A DNA stretch of 64,000 nt, taken from contig JAURUC010000001.1 of NCBI GenBank assembly GCA_030803735.1, positions 808,501-872,500 of the forward strand, given 5' to 3'. The position numbers and the translations under genes were made by a program. Numbering within the stretch: the stretch's first letter is position 1; each line of letters begins with the position of its first letter. This document shows positions 18,543 through 28,052 of this stretch, one piece after another. The notes under the pieces were generated by a model, which did not search any database, was not told the origin of the DNA, and saw only the letters and a list, made by a program, of their open reading frames with translations. This DNA comes from Actinopolyspora lacussalsi. Lineage in GTDB: Bacteria > Actinomycetota > Actinomycetes > Mycobacteriales > Pseudonocardiaceae.

Positions 18543-19883
18543 TTACCGCGCGATTTCGGTTTCCGCCGTGCTCTCGGTGTGCAGCGAGCTTCCCCGCGTC
18601 TCGGTGGCGAACAGAATGGCCACGGAGGTCACCGCCGCGCCCAGGGCAACATAGACCGCGATCGGTACCCAGCTGTCGAACGCGGCCAGCAGGCCGGTGG
18701 CGATCGTGGGCGCCAGCCCGCCCGCTATCACCGATGCCAGCTGGTAGCCGATCGAGGCGCCCGAGTACCTGACGCGGGTGCCGAACAGCTCGGACATGAA
18801 AGCGGCCTGCGGACCGTACATGGCCGCGTGCAGGATCAGGCCGCCCGTCACCCCGAGCGCGATCAGGGTGAACGACCCGGTTCCGAGCAGCGGGAAGAAC
18901 GCGAAGATCCAGAAACCGGTTCCCACGGCGCCGATCAGATAGATCCCTCTGCGGCCGTACCGGTCGGACAGCGCACCCCAGATCGGAATGACCACGAAAT
19001 GCACCACCGAGGCGACCAGGACCGCGTTGAGCGCGATCGATTCGGACAGCCCCAACTGTTCGGTTATGTAGGTCAGCACGAATGCCGTGATCACGTAGTA
19101 ACAGACGTTCTCGACGAAGCGTGCCCCCGAGGCGATCAGCACCTCACGCCACTGCTCGCGCAGCACCCGAACGATGGGCGGTTGCTCGGGAGTGCTTCGC
19201 TGCTGCGCCTTGTCGGCGGCGTCCAGGAACACCGGCGACTCGCTGACCGACAGTCGGATCCACAGTCCCACCAGCACCAGCAGTCCCGAGAGCAGGAACG
19301 GGACACGCCAGCCCCACGCCATGAAGGCTTCATCCGACTGCACCGCTGACAGCACGGCCAGTACCGCGGTGGCCAGCAGGTTGCCGGTCGGTACCCCCGC
19401 TTGCGGCCAGGAGGCCCAGAAGCCGCGTCGTGCGCTGTCGGTGTGCTCGGACACGATGAGCACCGCTCCGCCCCATTCACCGCCCAGGGCGAATCCCTGC
19501 ACCACTCGCAGCAGGGTCAGCAGGATGGGGGCCGCGACGCCTATCGCCCCGAAAGTGGGAAGCAGCCCCACCGCGAAGGTGGCACCCCCCATCAGCAACA
19601 GACTCAGCACCAGCAGTTTCTTGCGTCCCAGCCGGTCACCGAAGTGACCGAACACCAGGCCACCCAGCGGGCGGAACACGAAGCCGATCGCGAAGCTGGA
19701 GAACGCCAGCAGCGTACCGATCAGCTTGTCCTCGGTGGGGAAGAAAGCCGTGTTGAACACCAACGCGGCTGCCGAGCCGTACAGGAAGAAGTCGTACCAC
19801 TCGACAGTGGTGCCGATCATGCTCGATCCGACGATCCGGGTCAGTGAGGTGCCGGAGGGCGAATCGGATCGTGTCGCGTTCAT
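18543..19883 (-). CDS. MFS transporter, metabolite:H+ symporter (MHS) type
   Basis: 446 residues with twelve predicted helices. The start TTVEWYDFFLYGSAAALVF is the hallmark of the MHS branch (shikimate, proline/betaine, citrate carriers), and the loop motif GHFGDRLGRKK follows helix 2. The gene sits between a 3-hydroxybutyrate dehydrogenase and a PucR-type regulator, all minus strand, with gaps of about 100 bases. I infer uptake of 3-hydroxybutyrate or a related organic acid, but no residue in the sequence proves the substrate. Confidence 0.85.
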   Translation of the reverse strand: MNATRSDSPSGTSLTRIVGSSMIGTTVEWYDFFLYGSAAALVFNTAFFPTEDKLIGTLLAFSSFAIGFVFRPLGGLVFGHFGDRLGRKKLLVLSLLLMGGATFAVGLLPTFGAIGVAAPILLTLLRVVQGFALGGEWGGAVLIVSEHTDSARRGFWASWPQAGVPTGNLLATAVLAVLSAVQSDEAFMAWGWRVPFLLSGLLVLVGLWIRLSVSESPVFLDAADKAQQRSTPEQPPIVRVLREQWREVLIASGARFVENVCYYVITAFVLTYITEQLGLSESIALNAVLVASVVHFVVIPIWGALSDRYGRRGIYLIGAVGTGFWIFAFFPLLGTGSFTLIALGVTGGLILHAAMYGPQAAFMSELFGTRVRYSGASIGYQLASVIAGGLAPTIATGLLAAFDSWVPIAVYVALGAAVTSVAILFATETRGSSLHTESTAETEIAR

Positions 19884-19982
19884 GTCTCACTCCTGTTGTG
19901 CCGGGACACGAGTTGTGCGGATACCCGGTTGCCCGGGGCGGGAACCGGTACGTGGTGCGGCGGAACCGGAACCGGGTGAGGG

Positions 19983-20762
19983 TCACCGCGCGGTCCACGC
20001 TCCGTCGATCGGTATCGAGGCGCCGGTGAGATAGTCGGAGCCCGGCCCGCAGAGCCAACCGACCACTGTGGCTACCTCGTCCGGCTCGATGAGCCTCTTG
20101 ATCGCGCTGTGTCGCAGGAAGACCCGGTCGGCCACCTCGTGCTCGGGGATGCCGTTTTCGCGTGCCTGGGCGGCGAGCTGGCCTTCCAACAACGGGGTTC
20201 GCACGTAGCCGGGCTCGACACAGTTGCTGGTGACACCGTGCGGGCCCCCTTCCAGCGCGGCCACTTTGTTCAGTCCCTCCAACGCGTGCTTGGCGGCTAC
20301 GTACGCCGATTTACCCGCACTGGCCCGTACTCCGTGGACGCTGGAGATGTTGACGATGCGTCCCCATCCCCGCTCGTACATGTGCGGCAGGCAGTGGCGC
20401 ATCAGCAGGAAGGGGGCGGTGACCATGACCTGCTGGATCTGTGTGAAAACGTCGGTGGGGAACTCCTGGATCGGCGCCACGTGCTGAATCCCGGCGTTGT
20501 TGACCAGGATGTCCACCTCGGTCGGCAATCGTGTGACTCCCGAGTCCTCCCGCAGGTCCAGTACGTGTGTCCGGCCGTCGATTTCGTTCGCGGCCGCCGT
20601 CGCGGCCCGCTCGTCGTGATCCAGTACGTGTACCAGACAGCCCGCCGCTGCCAGTCGCTTCGCACAGGCGAACCCGATTCCGCTTCCCGCGCCGGTGACC
20701 AGCGCGGTCGAGCCGGAGAGATCGGCGAACCCGGTGGAAGGATCCGGAAACTCCGTCGTCAT
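19983..20762 (-). CDS. 3-hydroxybutyrate dehydrogenase
   Basis: Classical short-chain dehydrogenase of 259 residues that oxidises D-3-hydroxybutyrate to acetoacetate with NAD. The cofactor motif GAGSGIG is at 24-30, NNAG at 88-91, and the catalytic S140/S141-Y154-K158 set is in place. The stretch IQHVAPIQEFP and the C-terminal FLRHSAIKRLIEPDEVA are typical of the 3-hydroxybutyrate group rather than of generic SDR enzymes. It heads the minus-strand group with the MHS transporter and the PucR-type regulator, which suggests a unit for using 3-hydroxybutyrate. The ATG has only a short space to a TAGCCT box, so a short or absent leader is possible. Confidence 0.85.
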   Translation of the reverse strand: MTTEFPDPSTGFADLSGSTALVTGAGSGIGFACAKRLAAAGCLVHVLDHDERAATAAANEIDGRTHVLDLREDSGVTRLPTEVDILVNNAGIQHVAPIQEFPTDVFTQIQQVMVTAPFLLMRHCLPHMYERGWGRIVNISSVHGVRASAGKSAYVAAKHALEGLNKVAALEGGPHGVTSNCVEPGYVRTPLLEGQLAAQARENGIPEHEVADRVFLRHSAIKRLIEPDEVATVVGWLCGPGSDYLTGASIPIDGAWTAR

Positions 20763-20944
20763 GTCGGATCAGGCTAGACGCGGATCTCGACGTGATCGAT
20801 GTGATGATTCGACACAGCCTTGGACTCCGAAGTGTGCCGTGTCCACATTGTCACGCCCGGAAGGGCACCCGAACCGCATCGCTCCGGACCGGTTGTGCGG
20901 AGCGGCGCGGACGGGCGGGTCCCCGTCCCCGGTGTGCGGGACCA

Positions 20945-20972
20945 CGGTCGGGCCGAACGACCGACCCGACCG
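20945..20972 (-). terminator. Hairpin downstream of the PepSY gene
   Basis: CGGTCGGG (20945-20952) and CCCGACCG (20965-20972) form a perfect 8-bp stem with a 12-base loop, 26 bases past the stop of the PepSY membrane protein gene. No U-run follows. Confidence 0.5.
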
Positions 20973-20998
20973 CACGTGACCAGCCTCGGAGCCGGGTG

Positions 20999-22399
20999 CT
21001 ACTTCCCGCTGGTGCGGATCGCGTGCACCGCTCGCTCGAGGGCCAGGTATCCCAGCAGTGTGATGCCCAGCAAGGGGAGCAGCACCATGAGCAGTGCGAA
21101 TCCGAGCAGTATCGGCAACGGGGCGTTGCGCACCACTGATCCCAGGCGCGGTGGCGCGCCGAGTGAGCCGGAGGGCCTGCGCAACAACCAGACCCGATAA
21201 CCCGCGATGATCAGCACCAGCAACGCGACCGCGAGCGCGGTCAACAGCAGCCGCGTGGCCAGCCCGAACAACTGGGCCTGGTGAAAGTCGATCCCCAGCG
21301 AGGTGGCCTTGGCCAGCGGAGGGTACTCCGCCCATTCCACCCGGTCGACGATCTCACCGGTGTCGCCGTTCACGGCCAGCGCTGTGGGGTTCACCGGCCA
21401 TCGGCTGTCGTCCTCCTCGACTTTCCACGCGTGTCCGGGGGAGTCGGGTGGCTCGAATACCACGACTCCGTTCAGTCCGGCCTCCCGCGCCGCGGTTGCC
21501 GCCCGGTCTGCTCCGGCCGTCGTCACCTCGGCCGTGGCTGATTCGTCTACTGTGGCTCCACCGGCCTCCTCGGTCCCGGTGTTCGGGTGCAGTACCGTGG
21601 ACACCTCGGGTGAGTCCGAGTCGAACTGACTTCGTGCCACGTCGACCCAGGAACCCGCGTACGTCGTCCAGGTCAGGCCGGTGACTATGAGCAGTACCAG
21701 CCCCGCGGCGGCGGTGACTCCGACGAGCCCGTGCAGCGAACGCCACCGGGGACGTCCCGGCTTCCGGAACAGAAAGTTTCTGGCGAGAGCTCGGTTGTCG
21801 CGTGGCCACCACAGCACGAGTCCGGTGATTATCGATACCAGCAGCCAACTCGCGGCCAGTTCGGATATCGGTTCCGCGAATTTCCCTATTCGAAAGTTGG
21901 AATGCAGGTTACGCAGCCATTCGTCCGGCCGGTTCGATTCGGTTATACTGCCGGTGACTTCGGCCGAAGACGGGTCGACGTAGACTGTCACCGTGCCTTT
22001 CGGCTTTTCGAACCTGTTCTGCTCGGCTGTTTCCGGGGCCAGGGTTACCGCCGTTGTCTCCTCGCCCGCCGGAGCGGCAGGAGCGGCAGGGGTCACAGAG
22101 GATAATCGCAGTTCGGGCCGTGTTTCACGCGCCGAGGAGATCTGTTCGTCCAGCGGTCGCGCCGGGCCTTCGGCGGTCGCGCTGAGGGCCTGCCGGTGCA
22201 GCATGTGTTCCAGTTGCGGATTCCAGGCGTACAGAATTCCGGTAATCGCCATGGCGAACAAGATCGGGGCGGCCAGTACTCCGCCGAGAAAATGCACACG
22301 CCACAGCACGGGACGTATCGTCGCGCGTTGGCGGGCCCTTGGTTCGTTCGTCTCCCGTGTCCGGGAAACGGGGGTGGACTCGGTTGATCGTCGGGACAC
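20999..22399 (-). CDS. PepSY-associated membrane protein (PiuB-like)
   Basis: 466 residues with a helix near 30-55, a helix pair near 180-230 and a C-terminal group of helices, with large outside loops between them. The first helix region WRVHFLGGVLAAPILFAMAITG and the later DFHQAQLFG are the usual PepSY_TM signatures, and the loops contain PepSY-like segments (YVDPSSAEVTG; AVNGDTGEIVDRVEW). Family members are linked to iron-siderophore reduction and uptake, and histidines in the helices could bind heme. No siderophore genes are nearby, so the role here is open. Confidence 0.85.
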   Translation of the reverse strand: MSRRSTESTPVSRTRETNEPRARQRATIRPVLWRVHFLGGVLAAPILFAMAITGILYAWNPQLEHMLHRQALSATAEGPARPLDEQISSARETRPELRLSSVTPAAPAAPAGEETTAVTLAPETAEQNRFEKPKGTVTVYVDPSSAEVTGSITESNRPDEWLRNLHSNFRIGKFAEPISELAASWLLVSIITGLVLWWPRDNRALARNFLFRKPGRPRWRSLHGLVGVTAAAGLVLLIVTGLTWTTYAGSWVDVARSQFDSDSPEVSTVLHPNTGTEEAGGATVDESATAEVTTAGADRAATAAREAGLNGVVVFEPPDSPGHAWKVEEDDSRWPVNPTALAVNGDTGEIVDRVEWAEYPPLAKATSLGIDFHQAQLFGLATRLLLTALAVALLVLIIAGYRVWLLRRPSGSLGAPPRLGSVVRNAPLPILLGFALLMVLLPLLGITLLGYLALERAVHAIRTSGK

Positions 22400-22792
22400 A
22401 CCGGCTCCTGTCTTCGGCGGTCGGGTGTTACCCGACCGTTCGGGTTGGGCGTGTGTGGAGTTCCCACGATCATTGGAGTGTGATCGATGCCACCTCCGGT
22501 GTTCAACGGTTGATCACGTGCTGGCCATCCGGTTCAGGGCCTTGGTCGGGCGGAGCGGATGGCCCCGTGCCAACCGGGCGTGTCGCGAACATGCTGTTCA
22601 GGTGGTGTGGCTGTCCCTTGGTCCGTTCACGACCCCCGGAGAGCCGCACTCGGGAACGACACCCGATCGGCCGAATCGATTCCGTTGTGGCGTCTCGGCG
22701 CGTCGAGCCCGTCCCGGGCGGGGCCTCCCCACGCGTGCCCGGCGGGGTGGACGGATGACGGGCTCCTGCCGTCGGAGCCCGTCACATCATCC
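22400..22792. other. Gene-free gap between the PepSY gene and cstA
   Basis: About 393 bases on the upstream side of the PepSY gene and the downstream side of cstA. It contains the cstA terminator hairpin (22756-22784) and, near the PepSY start, GTCGGGTG/TACCCGAC-like dyad sequence. No further gene is supported. Confidence 0.5.
22756..22784 (-). terminator. Terminator hairpin of cstA
   Basis: TGACGGGCTCC (22756-22766) and GGAGCCCGTCA (22774-22784) make a perfect 11-bp stem with a 7-base loop. It lies 8 bases past the cstA stop. There is no U-run. Confidence 0.7.
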
Positions 22793-24511
22793 TTATCCTT
22801 CCGTGGCGTAATGATGGGAATCGGTGGTTTCGTCGCGGCTGCGCACAGCTCTGCGCAGCGCTACTGCCGCTTCCACGATCAGCCACACCGCCAGCAGGAA
22901 GATGATCACATCCAGCGGGGCGAGTACCCACTGACCCTGCGTGACGAACTCGACGAGGTTCAGCGCCAGAGCCCATGTGGTCATCACCAGCAGGAACAGC
23001 AGCGGTACCAGTACCGCCAGCGGATTCCGCCTGTTCTTGGTCACCCACACCGCCACCACGGCCAGCGCGAGCCCAGCCGTGAGCTGGTTGGTGGTACCGA
23101 ACAGTTGCCAGAGAACCCCGAAGGTGTAGCCCTTTTCGCCTCCACCGGGCAGTAACGCCATCGCCATCGGGATGACCACGGCAACCGTACTGGCCAGTGT
23201 CATGTTGCGCGCCAGCGGGCGAACCCTGGTGATCTCGCCGATCTCCTGCACCACGTAACGCTGTAGCCGTACGCCCGTGTCCATCGTGGTGGCGGCGAAA
23301 CTGATCACCATGATCGTGGCGAACACCAGGCCGACGCTGATCGGCAGTCCCAGATTGTTCGCGAATCCGGCCACACCCCGTACGAAGTTCTGGGTCGCCC
23401 CGTCGGAGGCGGTGGCGAAGCTGGCGTAGAGGTTGTTCCACTCGACGGTCGAGCCCACCGCTCCCGCGGTAACCGCGAGCACTGCGGCGACCGCGAGCGA
23501 CCCTTCACCCACGGCCCCCATGTATCCGATGTATCGGGCATCGGTTTCCCTGCCCAGCTGTTTGGAGGACGTGCCCGACGAGACCAGGCTGTGGAAACCC
23601 GACACCGCCCCACAGGCGATGGTCACGAACAGGAACGGGAACCAGCTCGGCGAGTCGGCGGGGACGTCGTTGATCACGGGTGCGACTATCCGGTCGAAGC
23701 CGACCACGACGCCCACCAGGATCACGGCGAGCCCGACGAACAGTTGGTGCGAGTTGATGTAGTCCCTGGGCTGTAGCAACACCCACACCGGAAGTCGTGA
23801 GGCGACGAAGGTGTAGGCGAACAGGAAGACGACCCACAGTGTCCTGGGCTCCACCCCGAGCGTGGCGGCGAGGGGACCCAGCGAGACGGGAAAGGCCATG
23901 CCGAGCAGGATCGTCAGATACAACACGATCACACCGATGATCGATGGCAGGAACGCCGAGGACCTGGTGTGATAGACGTACTGGCCGATACCGATGGCCA
24001 GTGGCACCTGTAGCACCACGGGCAGCACGGCAGCCGGGTTGGCCACGAACAGGTTGGCGATGACCACGGCGAACACGGCGTTGACCAGTGTCAGCAGGAA
24101 GAAAATGATCAACAGGAACAGTGTGCGAGCTCTTCTGCTGATCACGTCACGAGCCAGGGTTCCGATACTCTCGGCCCGGTGCCGTACTGAGACCACCAGT
24201 GAACCGAAATCGTGTGCACCCGCCGCGAAGATGGTTCCGAAAGTGATCCACAGCAGTGCCGGTCCCCAACCCCAGAACACCGCGATGGCCGGTCCCACGA
24301 TCGGAGCGGCACCCGCTACCGAGGTGAAGTGGTGTCCGAACAGTACGTGCTTGTTCGTCGGTACGAAGTCGACTCCGTCCCCCCTCTGGTGGGCCGGTGT
24401 CACGAACTCGGGGTCCAAACCGTACACACGGCGTGCCAGATAAGCCGAGTAGTAGCGGTATCCGAGAGCGAAGATCCCCAGAACCACCAGGGCCGGAACG
24501 ATCGCGGGCAT
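22793..24511 (-). CDS. cstA: Carbon starvation protein CstA family transporter
   Basis: Polytopic membrane protein of 572 residues with many helices. The N-terminal FVPTNKHVLFGHHFTSVAGA and the following GPAIAVFWGWGPALLW are diagnostic for CstA. Family members import pyruvate or peptides during carbon limitation. This is shorter than the roughly 700-residue E. coli CstA, lacking part of the C-terminal region, which is a common variant. The ATG at 24511 is the natural start. It is divergent from the next gene, with a 107-base shared promoter region. Confidence 0.93.
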   Translation of the reverse strand: MPAIVPALVVLGIFALGYRYYSAYLARRVYGLDPEFVTPAHQRGDGVDFVPTNKHVLFGHHFTSVAGAAPIVGPAIAVFWGWGPALLWITFGTIFAAGAHDFGSLVVSVRHRAESIGTLARDVISRRARTLFLLIIFFLLTLVNAVFAVVIANLFVANPAAVLPVVLQVPLAIGIGQYVYHTRSSAFLPSIIGVIVLYLTILLGMAFPVSLGPLAATLGVEPRTLWVVFLFAYTFVASRLPVWVLLQPRDYINSHQLFVGLAVILVGVVVGFDRIVAPVINDVPADSPSWFPFLFVTIACGAVSGFHSLVSSGTSSKQLGRETDARYIGYMGAVGEGSLAVAAVLAVTAGAVGSTVEWNNLYASFATASDGATQNFVRGVAGFANNLGLPISVGLVFATIMVISFAATTMDTGVRLQRYVVQEIGEITRVRPLARNMTLASTVAVVIPMAMALLPGGGEKGYTFGVLWQLFGTTNQLTAGLALAVVAVWVTKNRRNPLAVLVPLLFLLVMTTWALALNLVEFVTQGQWVLAPLDVIIFLLAVWLIVEAAVALRRAVRSRDETTDSHHYATEG

Positions 24512-24618
24512 GTCTCACTCCTCCGGCGTGGCTGCGGCGTCCGACAACGTGGTATAAGCCACCCACGGAGAGTATCTCCCATTCAGGGGTCACACACCAG
24601 GTTGAAAGGACAGAGCCG

Positions 24619-25446
24619 TTGCGGCAAATCCGTTCAGTGTGGCGAAAGGCGCTGACCGGCGAACTCTGCTGGGTGGACTCGGCGGGACGTCCGAACGGGA
24701 TCGCCGTGACACCGTTGTTGCGTGGTGAGGTGCCGTGTGTGGCGCTGCCGTACTCCCATCGTGCGACCGTTCGACTGTTGGCGGAGGCGACCGAGGTCGG
24801 TTTCGCCGTTACGGACGGACGTTCGCTGCGAACGGGGGAGGGGGGCATGGTGGTCTTCGGTCCCGTCCGGGTGATCGATGATCTGTCGGGCTCGTTGTTC
24901 GGCGAACAGCTGCTCGAACAGGAGCTGCGCAAATACCCGCCCTCGCGTGCGCTCGTCGACAGCCTGCTGCTCCGCCGCGAGAACTGGTGGTGGATGCCAC
25001 GAGTGGTCGTGGAGTTGTCCGGAGTGAACCGTGTCGTCGAATCCGCCCGCCGTGACGATCCCGCGCGAGACGCGTTGTTGATTCACGGGTCGGAGACCCC
25101 CGCGGTTAGTACCGTGGCACTCGGTGAGCGCAGCTCCGGCCGTATGGAAATCACCCCATTGGATGATGCTTTGCTCTCCGACGGGGGGACGGGAATGGTA
25201 TTCGGGTACGACTACACCAGTACCGACCTCGAAAGATGGGAAAGCTGGCGGTTTTCCGGTTCGTTGCGGCGTGGCGGGCTCGAAATCTCGCACGGGGAGG
25301 GGACACCCGGCGAAAAGTCCCGTCCCCTCGGGCTGTTGGAGCGGATTCGGCGCAGGCACAAGATCGCCAAAGCGTGTCGCGGTGAGATAACCGTCGCCGA
25401 ACGTCACACGAACGGGGGTTCCCGAGAGGTGTCGTGGACCCCGTGA
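24619..25446 (+). CDS. Possible split-barrel (pyridoxamine phosphate oxidase-like) protein
   Basis: 275 residues, not firmly recognised. The first 100 residues (ELCWVDSAGRPNGIAVTP, ATVRLLAEATEVGFAV) have the pattern of FMN-binding split-barrel proteins of the pyridoxamine 5'-phosphate oxidase type, with small-molecule or flavin binding likely. The C-terminal half is less clear, and no membrane helix is seen. The TTG at 24619 has GAAAGGA eight bases upstream and is chosen over a GTG at 24637; the frame remains open further up. It is divergent from cstA and converges on the EEP enzyme gene with a 22-base gap. Confidence 0.6.
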   Translation: MRQIRSVWRKALTGELCWVDSAGRPNGIAVTPLLRGEVPCVALPYSHRATVRLLAEATEVGFAVTDGRSLRTGEGGMVVFGPVRVIDDLSGSLFGEQLLEQELRKYPPSRALVDSLLLRRENWWWMPRVVVELSGVNRVVESARRDDPARDALLIHGSETPAVSTVALGERSSGRMEITPLDDALLSDGGTGMVFGYDYTSTDLERWESWRFSGSLRRGGLEISHGEGTPGEKSRPLGLLERIRRRHKIAKACRGEITVAERHTNGGSREVSWTP

Positions 25447-25468
25447 CCCGAGCGGGAAACCGAACTTT

Positions 25469-26380
25469 TCAACTCGGGATTCGCAGTTCCGCGAGCACCG
25501 GAAGGTGATCGGAGGCCGTGCTGGCCACCGTCGTCGAACAAACGACCTCCGTCTCCCGGGACGCCGCTATGTGGTCGAGTCGCACCCGCGGTCCTCGCGC
25601 CGGGTAGGTCGGCGCGCCGGTGTGTCCCGCCGTGTCGCGAAGCCGCTTCCAGAGCGGAGCCAGTTCCGGAGCTCGCGAGGTGGCGTTGAGATCCCCGAGC
25701 AGCAGTCGGGGCGTACCCGGCTCGTTCCGATCCAGGGCGGTCACGATCTCCCTCACCTGGATCCGTCGCGTCCGAGGGCTTTTTCGGTAGTCCAGATGAG
25801 CGGCGTAAACGTGCACGGCGGTTCCGTTGATATCCACGACCACTTCGGGAAATCCCGGCAGTCTGACGGTGCTCTCGGAGGGGTGTTGAGTGCTTCGCCT
25901 GGTCATCCGGTGGTTGGTCGCGGAGAGCACGGGGTGTTCGCTCAGTACCGCCAGGCCGAACCGTCGTTTCGGATAACTCGGCCGTGGCGGGGGAAGAGTG
26001 TAGATCGGGGCGAAGAACGCGCGCATCCCCAGCCTGCTCGCCAGCACTCTCGCCTGGTCGCGCCAGGCGCTGCGCCGTGACCAGTGCACATCCACTTCTT
26101 GCAGGGCTACCACCTCGGCTCCCGATCGCTCGATCACCGAAGCCGTCCGTCGCGGATTCAACCTCCCCTGGGAGTCACGGCCCGAATGGATGTTGTACTG
26201 CATCACCCGTAAGTGTGGACTCGGTTGCCTGCAACCCGCTGCCGAACTCGAGGACACCGAACTCGAGGACGCCGTCGCTTGTGGTGACGGCAGGACCTCT
26301 GGTGCTGCCAGCAACAGGCTCAGCACGATGACGGTGTGGCGGAGCACGCTCCCACTCTGCGGGACCAGTTCGTCGTCCAC
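25469..26380 (-). CDS. Secreted endonuclease/exonuclease/phosphatase family protein
   Basis: 303 residues. A hydrophobic N-terminus (HTVIVLSLLLAAPEVL) acts as a signal peptide, followed by a serine-rich stretch. The EEP fold follows with MQYNIHSGRD, LQEVDVHW, the metal and catalytic segment LLGDLNATS, and the final SDHLPVLAEL. The fold covers DNases, phosphatases and sphingomyelinases, so the substrate is not given. The start is a GTG at 26380; a GTG at 26347 would give a more standard signal peptide length. Confidence 0.82.
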   Translation of the reverse strand: MDDELVPQSGSVLRHTVIVLSLLLAAPEVLPSPQATASSSSVSSSSAAGCRQPSPHLRVMQYNIHSGRDSQGRLNPRRTASVIERSGAEVVALQEVDVHWSRRSAWRDQARVLASRLGMRAFFAPIYTLPPPRPSYPKRRFGLAVLSEHPVLSATNHRMTRRSTQHPSESTVRLPGFPEVVVDINGTAVHVYAAHLDYRKSPRTRRIQVREIVTALDRNEPGTPRLLLGDLNATSRAPELAPLWKRLRDTAGHTGAPTYPARGPRVRLDHIAASRETEVVCSTTVASTASDHLPVLAELRIPS

Positions 26381-26524
26381 TGCGCTCAGCGTCGGTGTGT
26401 CGCCGGATCCGGTGCGATTCGACAGGGGGCTACCGCTCGGGAGCGCGGCCGGTCGAGGTGTTCTCGGCCGGCCGGAACCCGCGATGGGCGAGCCTCGTCC
26501 GTCGGCTCGTCGGCCGATCGGTAC

Positions 26525-27202
26525 TCACCAGCCACGTGCCCGCCACTCGGACAGTTTCGGACGCTCGTTCCCCAGGGTCGAGTCGTCACCGTGGCCGGGA
26601 TAGAACCACGTGTCGTCGGTGAGAACGCCGAAGACCCGGTTCTCCACGTCGTCGAGCAGCGAGCGGAAGTCCTCCGGTGTCCCCGTCTTGCCGACCCCAC
26701 CGGGAAACAGCGAGTCCCCGGTGAACAGGTGCGGGTGCCCCACCGGGTCGCGGTAGAGCAGCGCGATCGAACCAGGCGTGTGTCCCCGCAGGTGCACGAC
26801 CTCCAGCGCGGACTCGCCCACCTGGATGGTTTCGCCGTGTCCGACCTCCCGATCGGGAGGGATCGGAAGCGGTTCCGAGTCCAGGGGATGAGCCACGGTG
26901 TAGGAACCGGTCTGACCGGCGATGGAACCGAGTGCTTGCCAGTGGTCCGGATGCCGGTGCGTGGTGACGATGGTGCGCAGTCGCGGACGGTCCTCGTCGT
27001 GGCCGAGCAGGTCGGTCAACCGCTCCGGATCGTCGGCCGCGTCGATCAGCAACGCGTCCCCGGTGCGCCTGCAGGTGAGCAGGTACGCGTTGTTGTCCAT
27101 CCGCCCCACGGAAATCTTGGTGACGGTCAGCGCGTCCAGCCTCCGCCGCGCGGCGGCACCGCCCGGCTGCACGTGTCCGGTGTAGTCTTCCTGGATCTCC
27201 AC
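26525..27202 (-). CDS. Metallo-beta-lactamase fold hydrolase (glyoxalase II-like)
   Basis: 225 residues. The zinc-binding signature THRHPDHW, the later GHTPGSIALLY, and HLFTGDSLF with the final YPGHGDDSTLG show the binuclear metal site of the MBL fold, closest to glyoxalase II-like hydrolases of small thioesters or lactones. In actinobacteria such genes often sit beside uvrA with a maleylpyruvate isomerase family gene, as here. The GTG at 27202 is my choice; its ribosome site is weak. The frame is open upstream. Confidence 0.85.
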   Translation of the reverse strand: MEIQEDYTGHVQPGGAAARRRLDALTVTKISVGRMDNNAYLLTCRRTGDALLIDAADDPERLTDLLGHDEDRPRLRTIVTTHRHPDHWQALGSIAGQTGSYTVAHPLDSEPLPIPPDREVGHGETIQVGESALEVVHLRGHTPGSIALLYRDPVGHPHLFTGDSLFPGGVGKTGTPEDFRSLLDDVENRVFGVLTDDTWFYPGHGDDSTLGNERPKLSEWRARGW

Positions 27203-27284
27203 GACGGTGAGCCTAGTAGGACTCCCTCGTCCCGGTTCGCCGAGGTTCCGGGCGGGCCGAACCGTTGGCCCGCGCGGTGCGCGG

Positions 27285-28052
27285 TCACAGCCACGGTGGC
27301 AACTCAGGAGGGGAGCCTGCCAGCTGCTGAGGACCGGTTCTGCCCAGCAGCCATCCCAGGGCGACTGCCGGAGTGCCCCGCACCCGGTGCTCCGGTGAGT
27401 TCGGGGTGCCGAGCCGCCACACACTGCTGCTTCCGTCGGTGAACTCGACCTCGAGGGAGAGCGGCGGGACATCGGGGCGCCCGCCGAACTGTCGGACGGC
27501 GTCGTTGAGCAGCCATTCGATCTCCTCGCGCGGTATGTCGTCGAATCCGAAGCCGTGATTCAGATCCACCGAGTGCACCCGTACCTCGAACAGGCGGATC
27601 CGTGGTATCCGGTGCGCGGGGATCGACTTTCCCGGGGCCACTTCCACCTCGGCGTACCACGCCGGCTCCGGAAGCGTTCGGAAAGCCTCCGCCAGCCGCC
27701 CCGAGGCGGCCGCCACGTCCTCCAGCAGCAGTCGGTGGTTTCGCAGGCTGCCCTCGGAGATGTCGGCGTCCCTGTCCTGTCTGCTGGCGTACATGGCGTG
27801 TTCGACACCGGTGCGTGCCCACGTCAGCAGGTTGACGCACCCGTCGGCGTTGCGGGCCAGGTGCGAGATCACGTGTGCCCTGCTCCAGCCGGGCAGCAGG
27901 CTGGGCTCGTGTACCGAAGCGTCGTCCATTGCCTCCACCGTGCTCAGCAACCCGGCAGTGGCCTGCTGCACGGCTGTCAGCAGCTCTTTTCGGCGAGGGT
28001 GTCGCTGAGCCACTTCACCGTCGGCGTATTCCTCGTACTCGAGATCGGTCAT
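27285..28052 (-). CDS. Maleylpyruvate isomerase family mycothiol-dependent enzyme
   Basis: 255 residues. The DinB-like N-terminal domain has the metal-binding histidine motif HVISHLARNADG (near 50-61) and a later His in DLNHGFG, as in mycothiol-dependent maleylpyruvate isomerases (TIGR03083 group). The C-terminal part is an SCP2-like domain. Many relatives are of unknown substrate, and no aromatic pathway is nearby. The ATG at 28052 has GGGGAA six bases upstream, and the longer frame is unlikely. It is divergent from uvrA. Confidence 0.85.
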   Translation of the reverse strand: MTDLEYEEYADGEVAQRHPRRKELLTAVQQATAGLLSTVEAMDDASVHEPSLLPGWSRAHVISHLARNADGCVNLLTWARTGVEHAMYASRQDRDADISEGSLRNHRLLLEDVAAASGRLAEAFRTLPEPAWYAEVEVAPGKSIPAHRIPRIRLFEVRVHSVDLNHGFGFDDIPREEIEWLLNDAVRQFGGRPDVPPLSLEVEFTDGSSSVWRLGTPNSPEHRVRGTPAVALGWLLGRTGPQQLAGSPPELPPWL

